51,034 bases of DNA, taken from the NCBI GenBank assembly GCA_030041455.1, contig JASHNV010000019.1, forward strand, positions 1-51,034. The letters are read 5' to 3'. The position numbers and the translations under genes were made by a program. Below are positions 8,348-16,464 of the stretch, in pieces; within the stretch, counting starts at the first letter, position 1; each line of letters opens with the position of its first letter. The DNA comes from Spirochaetia bacterium (GTDB taxonomy: Bacteria; Spirochaetota; Spirochaetia; DAHUYW01). The notes below the pieces were generated by a model. It saw only the letters and a list, made by a program, of their open reading frames with translations, did no database searches and was not told the DNA's origin.

Positions 8348-8649
8348 CTCGACGCTCCATCCTTGCGGTAGACGGTCTCGCCCCTGCAGTCGACGAGATC
8401 CACGATTCCGATGATCGCCGCGTCGCTCGGCTTGCCCTCGGTGAGGGAAGTCATGCGCGAGCTCGAGCCCGAGACGCAGAGGACGATCTCCCCGGCGCCC
8501 GCTCCCACCGCGTCCATCGCCACGAGGTAGTCGCTCCTGCCCCGCATGGTTGCGCCGTCCACCTTCTCGAGAAGGAGGAGCTTGATCCCCTCCATCCGCG
8601 GCTCCTTGCGAGTCGAGACGACGGAGCCGACCACCCGCGCGAGAAGCAT
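8344..8649 (-). CDS. BMC-P (EutN/CcmL-type) shell vertex protein, copy 1
   Basis: 101 residues starting 'MLLARVVGSVVSTRKEPRM', with 'KLLLLEKVDG', 'VAMDAVGAGAGEIVLCVSGSSSR' and 'AIIGIVDLVD'. It is most like copy 2, with a shared 'GSSSR/GSSAR' loop and 'IVDLV' end, so these two may be an old tandem duplication. The start ATG at 8649 lies 8 nt after the BMC-H stop. A longer upstream frame exists but runs through the BMC-H gene and is not family-like. Confidence 0.9.
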   Translation of the reverse strand: MLLARVVGSVVSTRKEPRMEGIKLLLLEKVDGATMRGRSDYLVAMDAVGAGAGEIVLCVSGSSSRMTSLTEGKPSDAAIIGIVDLVDCRGETVYRKDGASR

Positions 8650-8657
8650 ACCGCGCC

Positions 8658-8969
8658 TTACTTGCCGCCGCGCAGGCCGAGCGGCAGCGCCTCGTCGACG
8701 CTCGCGTGCGGCCGCGGAATGATGTGGATCGAGATCACCTCGCCGACCTTCTCCGCCGCCTTGCCGCCCGCGTCGAGCGCCGCACGCACCGCGGCGACGT
8801 CCCCCCGCACGATCGCGGTGACATATCCGCCGCCAGTCTTCTCGTAGCCCTTCAGGTCGACCTTCGCCGCCTTCACCATCGCGTCGGAGGCTTCGACCAT
8901 CGCGGCGAAGCCCCTGCACTCGATCATGCCGAGCGCCGTACCGGTAACACTGTCGCTTTTTTCCGCCAT
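8658..8969 (-). CDS. BMC-H hexameric shell protein (PduA/EutM type)
   Basis: 103 residues with one BMC domain: '[26 protein letters not shown]', read in parts, then the pore loop '[14 protein letters not shown]' and the closing '[18 protein letters not shown]'. Hexamers tile the shell facets, and the GGG pore segment gives a small central pore as in PduA-like proteins. The ribosome site decides the start: GGAGAGG directly abuts an ATG at 8975, but lies at ideal distance (6 nt) from ATG 8969, so MAEKSDS is preferred. This is the only BMC-H in the window, so it is probably the main facet component. Confidence 0.93.
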   Translation of the reverse strand: MAEKSDSVTGTALGMIECRGFAAMVEASDAMVKAAKVDLKGYEKTGGGYVTAIVRGDVAAVRAALDAGGKAAEKVGEVISIHIIPRPHASVDEALPLGLRGGK

Positions 8970-8999
8970 ATCCATCCTCTCCGTAACGGCTCTTCGCCG

Positions 9000-9638
9000 C
9001 TATTCCTTTTTTCCGACGGCTTCCCTGCCAGAAATGGCGAGAAGCCGCGACTCCACGATCTCCTTGCTCACGAGAACCTCCGCCTCGTCGCCCGCGATGT
9101 AGACCCGGCCGAAGCTGCCGAACCCCACGACGTTGACGATGTTGATGCGCGAAGCCTTTTCCGCCTCGTTGGCGGCATAGTACGCGTAGCCCGCCGGCTG
9201 CATCTCGAGCACGTAGAGCGTGTCGCCGCGCAGGACCATGTTCCCGTAACGAACCTTGTTGATCATCTGCGCGTGGTGGTCCGAGATGTTCTTGATGAGC
9301 TGGCTCGTGAGGACGACCGGCTTCATCCGGTCCTCCTCCGCCATGCCGAGCGCCGTCATGACCGCCGAGCCCGCCTGGCGGGCGTAGCCTTGGCTGTCGG
9401 AGTGGACCTCGAGGAGGCCGAAGAGGCGCTCGACGATCTGGATTCCCGGCTTCACGTCGGTGGCTTTCAGCGCGACGTCGGTCAAGCGGTTGATCTCGAT
9501 CCCCGGCGATATCTCGACGATCGTGCACGCCTGCCCGGCGACCGGAAAGTATCCCTTCGAGACGGTCGCAAGGTAGGAGGCCATCTGCAGCTGGAGCGAG
9601 TCGATGAAGCTGTAGGTGCGAAGCTCCACGTTGTTCAT
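9000..9638 (-). CDS. BMC-T shell protein of the CsoS1D/double-trimer type
   Basis: 212 residues beginning 'MNNVELRTYSFIDSLQLQMASYLATV', read in parts. Two BMC domains follow: 'EISPGIEINRLTDVALKATDVKPGIQIVERLFGLLEVH' in the first and 'LYVLEMQPAGYAYYAANEAEKA' plus 'VVGFGSFGRVYIAGDEAEV' in the second. This resembles the CsoS1D/CcmP-like class, whose stacked trimers form large gated pores. The start at 9638 has GGAG eight bases upstream; a 23-residue Arg/Pro-rich in-frame extension is not family-like. It is the first structural gene after the regulator, separated from it by 103 nt in which no clear promoter was seen. Confidence 0.87.
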   Translation of the reverse strand: MNNVELRTYSFIDSLQLQMASYLATVSKGYFPVAGQACTIVEISPGIEINRLTDVALKATDVKPGIQIVERLFGLLEVHSDSQGYARQAGSAVMTALGMAEEDRMKPVVLTSQLIKNISDHHAQMINKVRYGNMVLRGDTLYVLEMQPAGYAYYAANEAEKASRINIVNVVGFGSFGRVYIAGDEAEVLVSKEIVESRLLAISGREAVGKKE

Positions 9639-9741
9639 CGTCGTGCTCCGATCGACCGGACCGGGGCGCCGAGGCGCGTCCCGACCGCGTCCGTATCCCC
9701 GCGGCACCCGTTTGCCAAAGGTGCGCTCCCTTCGATTTCGC

Positions 9742-10743
9742 TCATGCGGCCTCCTTTGCCTCGAGCTTGAGAAGCGACCGGGCGGTGCGCTCGTCGGTCA
9801 CGAGCACGTCGACGAGGTCGCCCCGGATCGCTCCGGCGATGGCGGCCACCTTCGCGGCGCCGCCTGCAACCGCGACGACGGTCTTCTTCCCGCTCTTCAG
9901 GCTCTCGAGCGGAATCCCGACGACGCGGTCATGGATCGCGTCGTCGATGAGGTCCCCCCGCGAGTCGAAAAATCTGCTGAGGATGTCCCCCACCGCCTTC
10001 TTCCTGACGATGCGGGCAAGATCGCCCTCGCTCAGGTAGCCCATCCGGAAGAGCGAGGCGGACCTCGACACCTCGCCGATCGAGAGGAGCACGACGTCGG
10101 CGCCAGACCCCATCTGGAGCGTCTCGCCGATCCACGGCTCCGAGCGGAAGGACTCGGCCCGTTCCTTGCTCTGCGTAATGGCGGGCGCCCAGATGTTGTA
10201 AAAGGGGGCGCCCATCTTCTCGGCGATCTTCATGCCCACGATATAGGGGTTCATCGCGACGTCGGTCATAAGGTTCCCGATAAGGGAGACGACCTTGACC
10301 TTCGGCTTCTTGGGCGTCATGGGCTCGAAGTAGTCGGCAAGATACGCCGTCGTGTTCCCCCAGCCGAGCCCGAGCGTGCACTCGCCGCTCCGGCCGAGCA
10401 GTCGCTCGAGGTAGCCCGCTCCTGCCATCGCGAAGGCTCGTCGCATGCCCACGTCCTCCTTCCGCCAGGGAACGACGACCGCGTCGCGGAGACCGAATGC
10501 GCTCCGTAGCCGCTCTTCGACGCTTAGGAGGTTGTTGTGCGGATGCCGGACGTCGAACTTGATGATCTCGAGATCGCGCGCCCGGTCGAGCAGCCTCTGC
10601 ACCTTTTGGCGGGAGAGATACGTCGATTCGGCGATCTCCTGCTGGGTCAGTTTTCCCTTGTAGTATAGCCAGGCGATCCGGGTGATGAGATCGTCGCTTG
10701 AGTCCGCGAGGATCGAGTCAGCATTTGCTCGATTGCTGAGCAT
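9742..10743 (-). CDS. SorC-family transcriptional regulator of the BMC operon (Bacillus DeoR-like)
   Basis: 333 residues. The N-terminal helix-turn-helix spans about residues 20-60 ('ITRIAWLYYKGKLTQQEIAE', 'LSRQKVQRLLDRA'). The C-terminal sugar-phosphate-binding domain includes 'TLGLGWGNTTAYLADYF', 'SLIGNLMTDVAMNP' and 'AVAGGAAKVAAIAGAIRGDLVDVLVTDE'. Bacillus subtilis DeoR belongs to this family and responds to deoxyribose-5-phosphate, the DeoC substrate, so dR5P is a likely effector (inference). It is the first gene of the operon. A strong promoter and a palindromic operator overlap its start codon, which suggests autoregulation of the whole operon. The predicted transcription start falls on or next to the ATG, and no ribosome site is visible. 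Confidence 0.88.
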   Translation of the reverse strand: MLSNRANADSILADSSDDLITRIAWLYYKGKLTQQEIAESTYLSRQKVQRLLDRARDLEIIKFDVRHPHNNLLSVEERLRSAFGLRDAVVVPWRKEDVGMRRAFAMAGAGYLERLLGRSGECTLGLGWGNTTAYLADYFEPMTPKKPKVKVVSLIGNLMTDVAMNPYIVGMKIAEKMGAPFYNIWAPAITQSKERAESFRSEPWIGETLQMGSGADVVLLSIGEVSRSASLFRMGYLSEGDLARIVRKKAVGDILSRFFDSRGDLIDDAIHDRVVGIPLESLKSGKKTVVAVAGGAAKVAAIAGAIRGDLVDVLVTDERTARSLLKLEAKEAA

Positions 10744-10750
10744 ATGCTCA
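10718..10750 (-). promoter_or_regulatory. Tandem SorC-type operator overlapping the BMC operon promoter and start codon
   Basis: A perfect 14-bp palindrome, TGAGCATATGCTCA, occupies 10737-10750, touching the last base of the -10 box and containing the start ATG. A second copy with 11 of 14 matches lies at 10718-10731, 19 bp away. This placement would block initiation, as expected for autorepression. Confidence 0.6.
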
Positions 10751-10778
10751 GTATCTCACCGTGTGGCGCGATTGTCAA
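10750..10778 (-). promoter_or_regulatory. Main promoter of the BMC operon
   Basis: Minus strand TTGACA (10773-10778), exactly 17 bp, then GATACT (10750-10755). The -35 is consensus; the -10 matches four of six. The expected +1 lies near 10743, the A of the regulator's ATG, so the transcript may be leaderless. Confidence 0.65.
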
Positions 10779-11330
10779 CCGCTTTTTTGGACGGCTCCGG
10801 CCCGGATGCCGACGATCCCAGGCGCGCCTGCGGGTCTCGCCGTGTCCCGTACGAAAGAACCGGCGGCGGAGGGTCATCGCGCCTCTCGCGGCCCGCCAAA
10901 ATCGGCCACGGGAGGATCGTGTGCGAGCCGGCTTCCGCGCGACGCGGAAGCAATGCGGTTGGCAGGAGGGCGTGGCGGCTTGCCTTGTCGAGCCCCTCAG
11001 GTCGGTCGAACCTCGACTCGCGCCCCAAGTTAGCCGGACGCCGGAACCAAGTTCCTCGACCTCGCGTTATTCAGTCGGGTCGCGGACCGGCCGAGTCGGA
11101 CCTTGTTCCGTTGGATTATCAAGCGTCGCGCGACGCGCTCGGAAGAGATCGCGATCTGGCCCTTTTCTTTCGAACGGCGGTGAGATTGTGTTCTTCGAAT
11201 AGCGCCATCGGGCAACAATACTCGTGCGAGATCGCTTGACGACGACGAAAGAGAACGCGGCACGGGATCTCGTGGGATCTCTTCGGATTTACGCGTGACA
11301 ATTCGGCGAAAGGCTCAAGGAGCATTTCGC
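10779..11330. other. Non-coding stretch between BMC operon promoter and toxin remnant
   Basis: About 550 bp in which no reading frame on either strand resembles a known protein or has convincing start signals. A perfect 14-bp GC-rich palindrome (GCGTCGCGCGACGC) sits at 11123-11136. The stretch probably marks the decayed boundary of the accessory region. Confidence 0.4.
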
Positions 11331-11757
11331 TTATCTCGAAAGCGATTCCGCCACTTCCGGCTCTCCGATTCTCGTTCCGTCTTGGAGATCCTCGGAGTAG
11401 ACCGTCGCGCATCGCTCGCGAAGAGCCGCCGCAATGATGAGCGAGTCCCACGAGGAGATCGACAAGGTGTCCTCAATTTCCCATGCGTTTTCAATGAGCC
11501 CCGAGTCGATGGGAGTCGGACGAAGGACCCGAAGGGCTCGAGTTGCGCATCGTGCCTCGTCGCGAGAGAGTCCCGGGGACAGCTTGCGGGTCGCGGCGAG
11601 ATAGAACTCCTCGAGAACCCGGCAGCTGAGCCGTCCTCGCCGGGATGAGATCGCGCGATTGACGAGACTTGCCGCTATGCGGTGCTTATCGGGATGGCGA
11701 GAGTCGCGCGCGTATGAGGAGAATATTGGTGTCCAAGAAGAACCTAGTATCGGTCAT
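11331..11757 (-). pseudogene. Frameshifted PIN-domain (VapC-like) toxin gene
   Basis: From ATG 11757 the frame reads 'MTDTRFFLDTNILL', the usual PIN N-terminus with its first metal Asp. It then falls out of frame. With one extra base (around 11715) ignored, it continues 'YARDSRHPDKHRIAASLVN...' and ends 'SWDSLIIAAALRERC' 'VYSEDLQDG', both standard PIN-domain segments, up to TAA at 11331. The restored product is 141 residues, normal for VapC ribonucleases. The uninterrupted frame yields only a short peptide, so the toxin should be inactive unless frameshifting occurs. Its start overlaps the upstream antitoxin gene by 14 nt, the usual VapBC layout. Confidence 0.75.
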
Positions 11758-11905
11758 GGAGCGCGTCGCGATCGGGGTACGCGGAGCCGTCGGAGATATC
11801 GGCGGGCCCCTCGCCCATGAACTCTCGGAAAGCTGACTCCCGGGTCCCTTCCCGCTTCATGAGCTCTTCGATGAGCTCCGCCAGTGCTTGAAGAAACACT
11901 TTCAT
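11744..11905 (-). CDS. Small antitoxin partner of the broken PIN toxin
   Basis: 53 residues, 'MKVFLQALAELIEELMKREG...' ending 'YPDRDALHDRY'. The composition is a charged helix followed by a tail. It resembles no antitoxin family strongly, but its size and its 14-nt overlap with the PIN gene fit a VapB-type partner. The ribosome site is weak (GGAAC). With the toxin frameshifted, it may be a relic or may now act only as a DNA-binding protein. Confidence 0.5.
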   Translation of the reverse strand: MKVFLQALAELIEELMKREGTRESAFREFMGEGPADISDGSAYPDRDALHDRY

Positions 11906-11917
11906 CTTGTTCCAACT

Positions 11918-12331
11918 TTACACAGTCACCTCAGGATACGATTCAACATAACTCTCGTCACTGCAGCCAAAGTAGGAAACAGTCCGCTTTTCCAAGTCCA
12001 CCTCGTAGCGAACCACACCTGCTTGCCAGGTAGCAAGAAGAAATTCCGGGAAGGTGCTGTTTCCCGCTTGATCGCTGCGTAGCGCCGCGAGCAACGCGTC
12101 CCGATTGAATGCTGGAATATCGACCATTCCTGTTACCAAAGGTGTACCTTGCTGCACAACCGGTCCGCTATTCGTAAAGTAGGTACTCTGTAGTGATGGT
12201 AAGTGCCAAAGATTTCGCTTCACACCGGCCTGTCGCAGCACTTCCGCGAGGTAGGGGAATCCGCCTACTTTTGGGCGGATAGTCATTGCTTGCTTCTGAG
12301 CGGATATAAGCACCTCAATCGCTTTACTCAT
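11918..12331 (-). CDS. DUF1398 family protein (YbcV-like)
   Basis: 137 residues. The C-terminal 'VVRYEVDLEKRTVSYFGC' plus 'YVESYPEV' is the recognisable DUF1398 signature (small proteins sometimes linked to phages, function unknown). Start ATG 12331 is preferred because GGGAG lies eight bases upstream; a 26-residue longer frame lacks such a site. The base composition is much lower in GC than the BMC and sugar operons, suggesting recent acquisition. It ends 12 nt before the small antitoxin gene on the same strand, but a functional link is not evident. Confidence 0.65.
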   Translation of the reverse strand: MSKAIEVLISAQKQAMTIRPKVGGFPYLAEVLRQAGVKRNLWHLPSLQSTYFTNSGPVVQQGTPLVTGMVDIPAFNRDALLAALRSDQAGNSTFPEFLLATWQAGVVRYEVDLEKRTVSYFGCSDESYVESYPEVTV

Positions 12332-12502
12332 AGACAATTCTCCCAAGTATGGCGCCGATGTCTTGATCGGTGACTTACGATTCAGCTTAACGACAAACAT
12401 ATACCACAACCTACTCTCCGAATAGCCGGACGTTATCGCAGAAGGAGCGCCTTCCTGAGTGGACGAAACGCCTGATTATCGGAAGTAACGACGCCGTCAT
12501 GC

Positions 12503-12525
12503 TATGCAGACAGATCCAAAGACCG
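12503..12525. repeat. 23-bp dispersed repeat, copy A
   Basis: TATGCAGACAGATCCAAAGA followed by CCG; it matches 20 of 23 bases of 24144-24166. Both copies lie about 170-180 bp upstream of the start of a minus-strand accessory gene (DUF1398 here, the MazF antitoxin there). Confidence 0.4.
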
Positions 12526-12599
12526 CTCCCTGTGAATGTGAACCAAGCATGACACCATGATCCCATGACATCTATCCGACCCGACGGACCACGTCTTTG

Positions 12600-13007
12600 C
12601 TATTTTGTTGCAACCAGCCATCGGAAATCACGATAGCTTTCGATTCGAATTGATCGAAAAGGATCAAGAACCAACAGATCGTTGTCTCCCGACACGAGGA
12701 ATGCCGCTTTCCCTTTTGTGGCAATTTCGAGAAGGTAGTCGTCATCGGGATCTCGGCAAACCCGGATTTGACGCTTCGGTTTGATGAGCTTTGTGTTACC
12801 GCGGATAAAACGGCGGAATATCGCAACGCGGCGAGTTCCTACAAGCTTTCTGATTTTCTGTCGGGAAAGGACATTCTCAATTTCTACAATTTGCCGTTCG
12901 TCTGTGACGATCTCCACTCTTCTTTCCTGTAAGAAAGAGAGTAAATCGGCGGCCTCTTTCCCGAAAAGGAAACTGATCCAAAGATTCGTATCAATGACGA
13001 CGCGCAC
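12600..13007 (-). CDS. PIN-domain toxin, COG1569 type
   Basis: 135 residues. 'MRVVIDTNLWISFLFG' carries the first metal Asp (D6), 'VCRDPDDDYLLEIA' the central acidic cluster and 'LVSGDNDLLVL' the third. This is the standard layout of the 'putative toxin component near putative toxin/ORF' (COG1569) PIN RNases. The frame is intact. Its start overlaps the end of the upstream antitoxin gene by 17 nt, which implies coupled translation. GC content is lower than in the flanking metabolic operons. Confidence 0.8.
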   Translation of the reverse strand: MRVVIDTNLWISFLFGKEAADLLSFLQERRVEIVTDERQIVEIENVLSRQKIRKLVGTRRVAIFRRFIRGNTKLIKPKRQIRVCRDPDDDYLLEIATKGKAAFLVSGDNDLLVLDPFRSIRIESYRDFRWLVATK

Positions 13008-13236
13008 GTGCTTTTCTGACTGCTTTGACCTCGGCCGTGATCTCCGCCATTGTTATCGGAGAGTCCTTGAGCTCCTGTTGGACGCGCCGCATTTCTTCGA
13101 AAAGCGTCTGGTCGTCGAGATAGCGCGCGAGAGTCTCCTTGTCCTTCCGGGGAAGACCATCGACCAGTTTTTTGATCTGCGTCAATTCCAGGTCAAGCTG
13201 TACTGTCAAGTATCTATCCGCTCCTCCATGAATCAT
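12991..13236 (-). CDS. Antitoxin of the COG1569 PIN toxin
   Basis: 81 residues if started at ATG 13236, with a helical, charged core 'KKLVDGLPRKDKETLARYLDDQTLFEEM' read in parts. It immediately precedes and overlaps the PIN gene, the typical antitoxin position. A perfect -10 box TATAAT lies at 13243-13248, only a few bases before that ATG. An internal GGAGGAG (13221-13227) could instead serve a TTG start at 13209, giving 72 residues. The choice is open, and a leaderless transcript is possible. Confidence 0.65.
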   Translation of the reverse strand: MIHGGADRYLTVQLDLELTQIKKLVDGLPRKDKETLARYLDDQTLFEEMRRVQQELKDSPITMAEITAEVKAVRKARARRH

Positions 13237-13261
13237 ATTCGGATTATACCAAAAGCAGGTA

Positions 13262-13640
13262 CCGCGCGAATTGCTTTCGTAGATCCGCCCATTGAGCCTC
13301 CGTCAAGCGTCCCTGAGGCCGCGTTCCCTTCACCGCCGCCCACTGGCCTTCGCCATAAGGGGAGAGGCTCGGCTGTCCTTATCCCACGACCCTCTTCTCG
13401 TAGGATGGGTTCTCGACGCTTGAGACAGTTGTTCGCTCTCGCTGCGGCCCCGAGATTCGCTCGCCCCCCTGACGGGTCGGACCGATTATCTCGGCCTCGA
13501 GGGCTTTTGCCTGAGCTCGCGTCGTCGCAGGTCGCCCTCCGTCGACGTCAGGTAGTGCTACGCAGCCAAACCGGGCAATTGCTGCGACGGGACTTCCACC
13601 CGCTTGGTTGATGCCGTTCCGGGCTGCTCTCCCCCACAAC
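13262..13640 (-). mobile_element. Possible truncated group II intron 5' region
   Basis: Read on the minus strand, the stretch has structured-RNA character typical of group II intron domain I, including AACCAAGCGGGTGGAAGTCC followed by CGTCGCAG and GGCTGCGTAG. No intron-encoded reverse transcriptase follows, so it would be a remnant. No convincing protein-coding frame was found here. The assignment is from remembered sequence style only and is tentative. Confidence 0.25.
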
Positions 13641-13719
13641 ACCTCGTGGACGAATCGTTACCGGGCGATCGCTCCGTAGCTTCCTGCGAGGAGATCCGCG
13701 GCTTCCTCCCGGGTCGAGC

Positions 13720-15027
<1,308 letters not shown>

Positions 15028-15141
15028 GGCGTGGCGTCCCCCTGCGTCGGCAAGTTAAACGGCGAAAAAGCCGGTGCGGTGGGCGCGCTCTACCATATAA
15101 CACCCGCCCCCGGCCCCTCCTTCCTGAATCCTACCAAATAC

Positions 15142-15155
15142 GGGGCACATGTTCA
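15142..15155 (-). promoter_or_regulatory. Candidate second SorC operator between deoA and the Omp85-like gene
   Basis: Minus strand TGAACATGTGCCCC matches 10 of 14 positions of the palindrome at the BMC promoter, including the TGA.CAT.TGC core. It lies about 115 bp upstream of deoA. It is only a candidate, since half-matches arise by chance. Confidence 0.3.
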
Positions 15156-15194
15156 TCGTGTCGGGCCCGTCATGGGCGCGGCCGCTGCCACGAA

Positions 15195-15239
15195 AAGGCC
15201 GGGCGGGCCACGCCGTCGGGCCCGCCCGGCCTTCTTTTT
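15195..15239. terminator. Strong intrinsic terminator inside a divergent intergenic region
   Basis: A perfect 15-bp stem (15195-15209 with 15219-15233), a 9-nt loop and CTTTTT on the plus strand; on the minus strand it is followed by TTTT. No annotated gene ends here: deoA starts leftward and the barrel gene starts rightward. It may end an unannotated small RNA or act as an attenuator. Confidence 0.75.
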
Positions 15240-15315
15240 GGAAGAAAGTTGTTGCGGGGGCTCCTGAAACAAAGTAGTATGTCCCGTTTTCGCCTGGTCA
15301 CGTAAGGAGCGGTCC

Positions 15316-16464
15316 TTGAGAAACGGGCTCGTCAAAACCTCGCTCGCGCTTTTGCTGTGGATGTGCGGCGAGACGGGATGGGGACAGGAGGCTCTCCCCA
15401 ACGGCACGCTGACCCCGGCCAACTTCACTCTCTACACCTACTGGCTTGACGGCCTCGTGCCCTCGGGCGCCGGAGCCGGCCTCCTCTACAACGGATTCAA
15501 GGCCGTGAAGGGGCTCGATACCATCGTCGAGGAGGACGTCGCGGCCGGCTACCAGCTGAGCGACTTCTACCGCAATCCCAATGGAAGCCCCTACACCGGG
15601 CCGAGCGAAAACCCCACCACGTTCGATCAAGCGGAGTTTCTCGACGATTTCGGCATTCGCCAGGGGTTGCTGTGGAATCCGCAGACGAAGCAGAACCTGC
15701 TTGAGGCCTTTCTCTTCTATCGCGCCCATTTCGATCACGATTATCCGACCCAGGGCAATCCCGACGCGCTCATCTTCTCGTCGAGCCTTCCCGACCGGAT
15801 CGAGATCTTCAGCAACGCGGTGCAGGCGGGCTTCGCGTTCAACACCGTCGTCAGAAGCAAAGCCCACCAGACCCGAAACGGCGTGTACGCCGAGGCGTCG
15901 ATTGAATGGGCGCCTAGCTTCTTCTTTAATACCGACGGCGACGCCGATTATTACCGCCTGAACGGAACCTTCCAGGGATTCAAGACAATCTACGTGGCGC
16001 CGTCGGCAAGGGGCAGGAACCGGTTCGGCATCTACCTCGCCGACTCCCTCGAGGTGGACTACGCGGGCGGAAGCTCGATCCCGTTCTACGTGTTCGAGAG
16101 CTTCGGCGGCAGGAATATGCGCTCGGACGTCGACCCGACGATCCGGGGCTTCGAGACCGGGCTGTACGGCGCGGATTTCAAGGTGCTCAACAATTTCGAC
16201 GTTCGCATGACCGGTCCTACCGTCGTCGTGTGGAAGCCCTTCGTTCCCGGCCTCTACACCTTTCTCGACACGGAGTACTACGACGGCTACTTCGACGATC
16301 CCTTCAACACTCCGGGAGGGGTCCTGGCCTCGACCGGCTTCGGCTGCTACTTGAACTTCGACGACCTCGTGAACGGGACGATCTACATCGCTTTCCCCTT
16401 CGAGGGCCAGCGCGTCGACGGCGCGCCGGTCGCGCCGGGCGCCGCGCTCAGCCTCCTGTTCTAA
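15316..16464 (+). CDS. Omp85-superfamily outer-membrane barrel lacking POTRA domains
   Basis: 382 residues, starting with TTG preceded by AAGGAG six bases upstream. The signal peptide runs to about residue 23 ('LLLWMCGETGWG'). The remainder alternates polar and aromatic residues as in beta-barrels. It contains 'TIRGFETGLYG' (like the RGF loop-6 motif of Omp85 proteins) and 'GLYTFLDTEYYDG', and ends in Phe, as outer-membrane barrels do. There is no room for POTRA repeats. It probably sits in the outer membrane as a channel or surface antigen. Its divergent position next to deoA makes a role in nucleoside entry possible but unproven. Its stop overlaps the stop of the convergent kinase gene. Confidence 0.7.
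   Translation: MRNGLVKTSLALLLWMCGETGWGQEALPNGTLTPANFTLYTYWLDGLVPSGAGAGLLYNGFKAVKGLDTIVEEDVAAGYQLSDFYRNPNGSPYTGPSENPTTFDQAEFLDDFGIRQGLLWNPQTKQNLLEAFLFYRAHFDHDYPTQGNPDALIFSSSLPDRIEIFSNAVQAGFAFNTVVRSKAHQTRNGVYAEASIEWAPSFFFNTDGDADYYRLNGTFQGFKTIYVAPSARGRNRFGIYLADSLEVDYAGGSSIPFYVFESFGGRNMRSDVDPTIRGFETGLYGADFKVLNNFDVRMTGPTVVVWKPFVPGLYTFLDTEYYDGYFDDPFNTPGGVLASTGFGCYLNFDDLVNGTIYIAFPFEGQRVDGAPVAPGAALSLLF

Noticed and set aside
11331-13236. Accessory genes on one strand considered as an integron cassette array
   Set aside because: Gaps between genes are only a few bases to about 190 bp, and no repeated attC-like folded sites with the GTTRRRY core were seen; no integrase is present.
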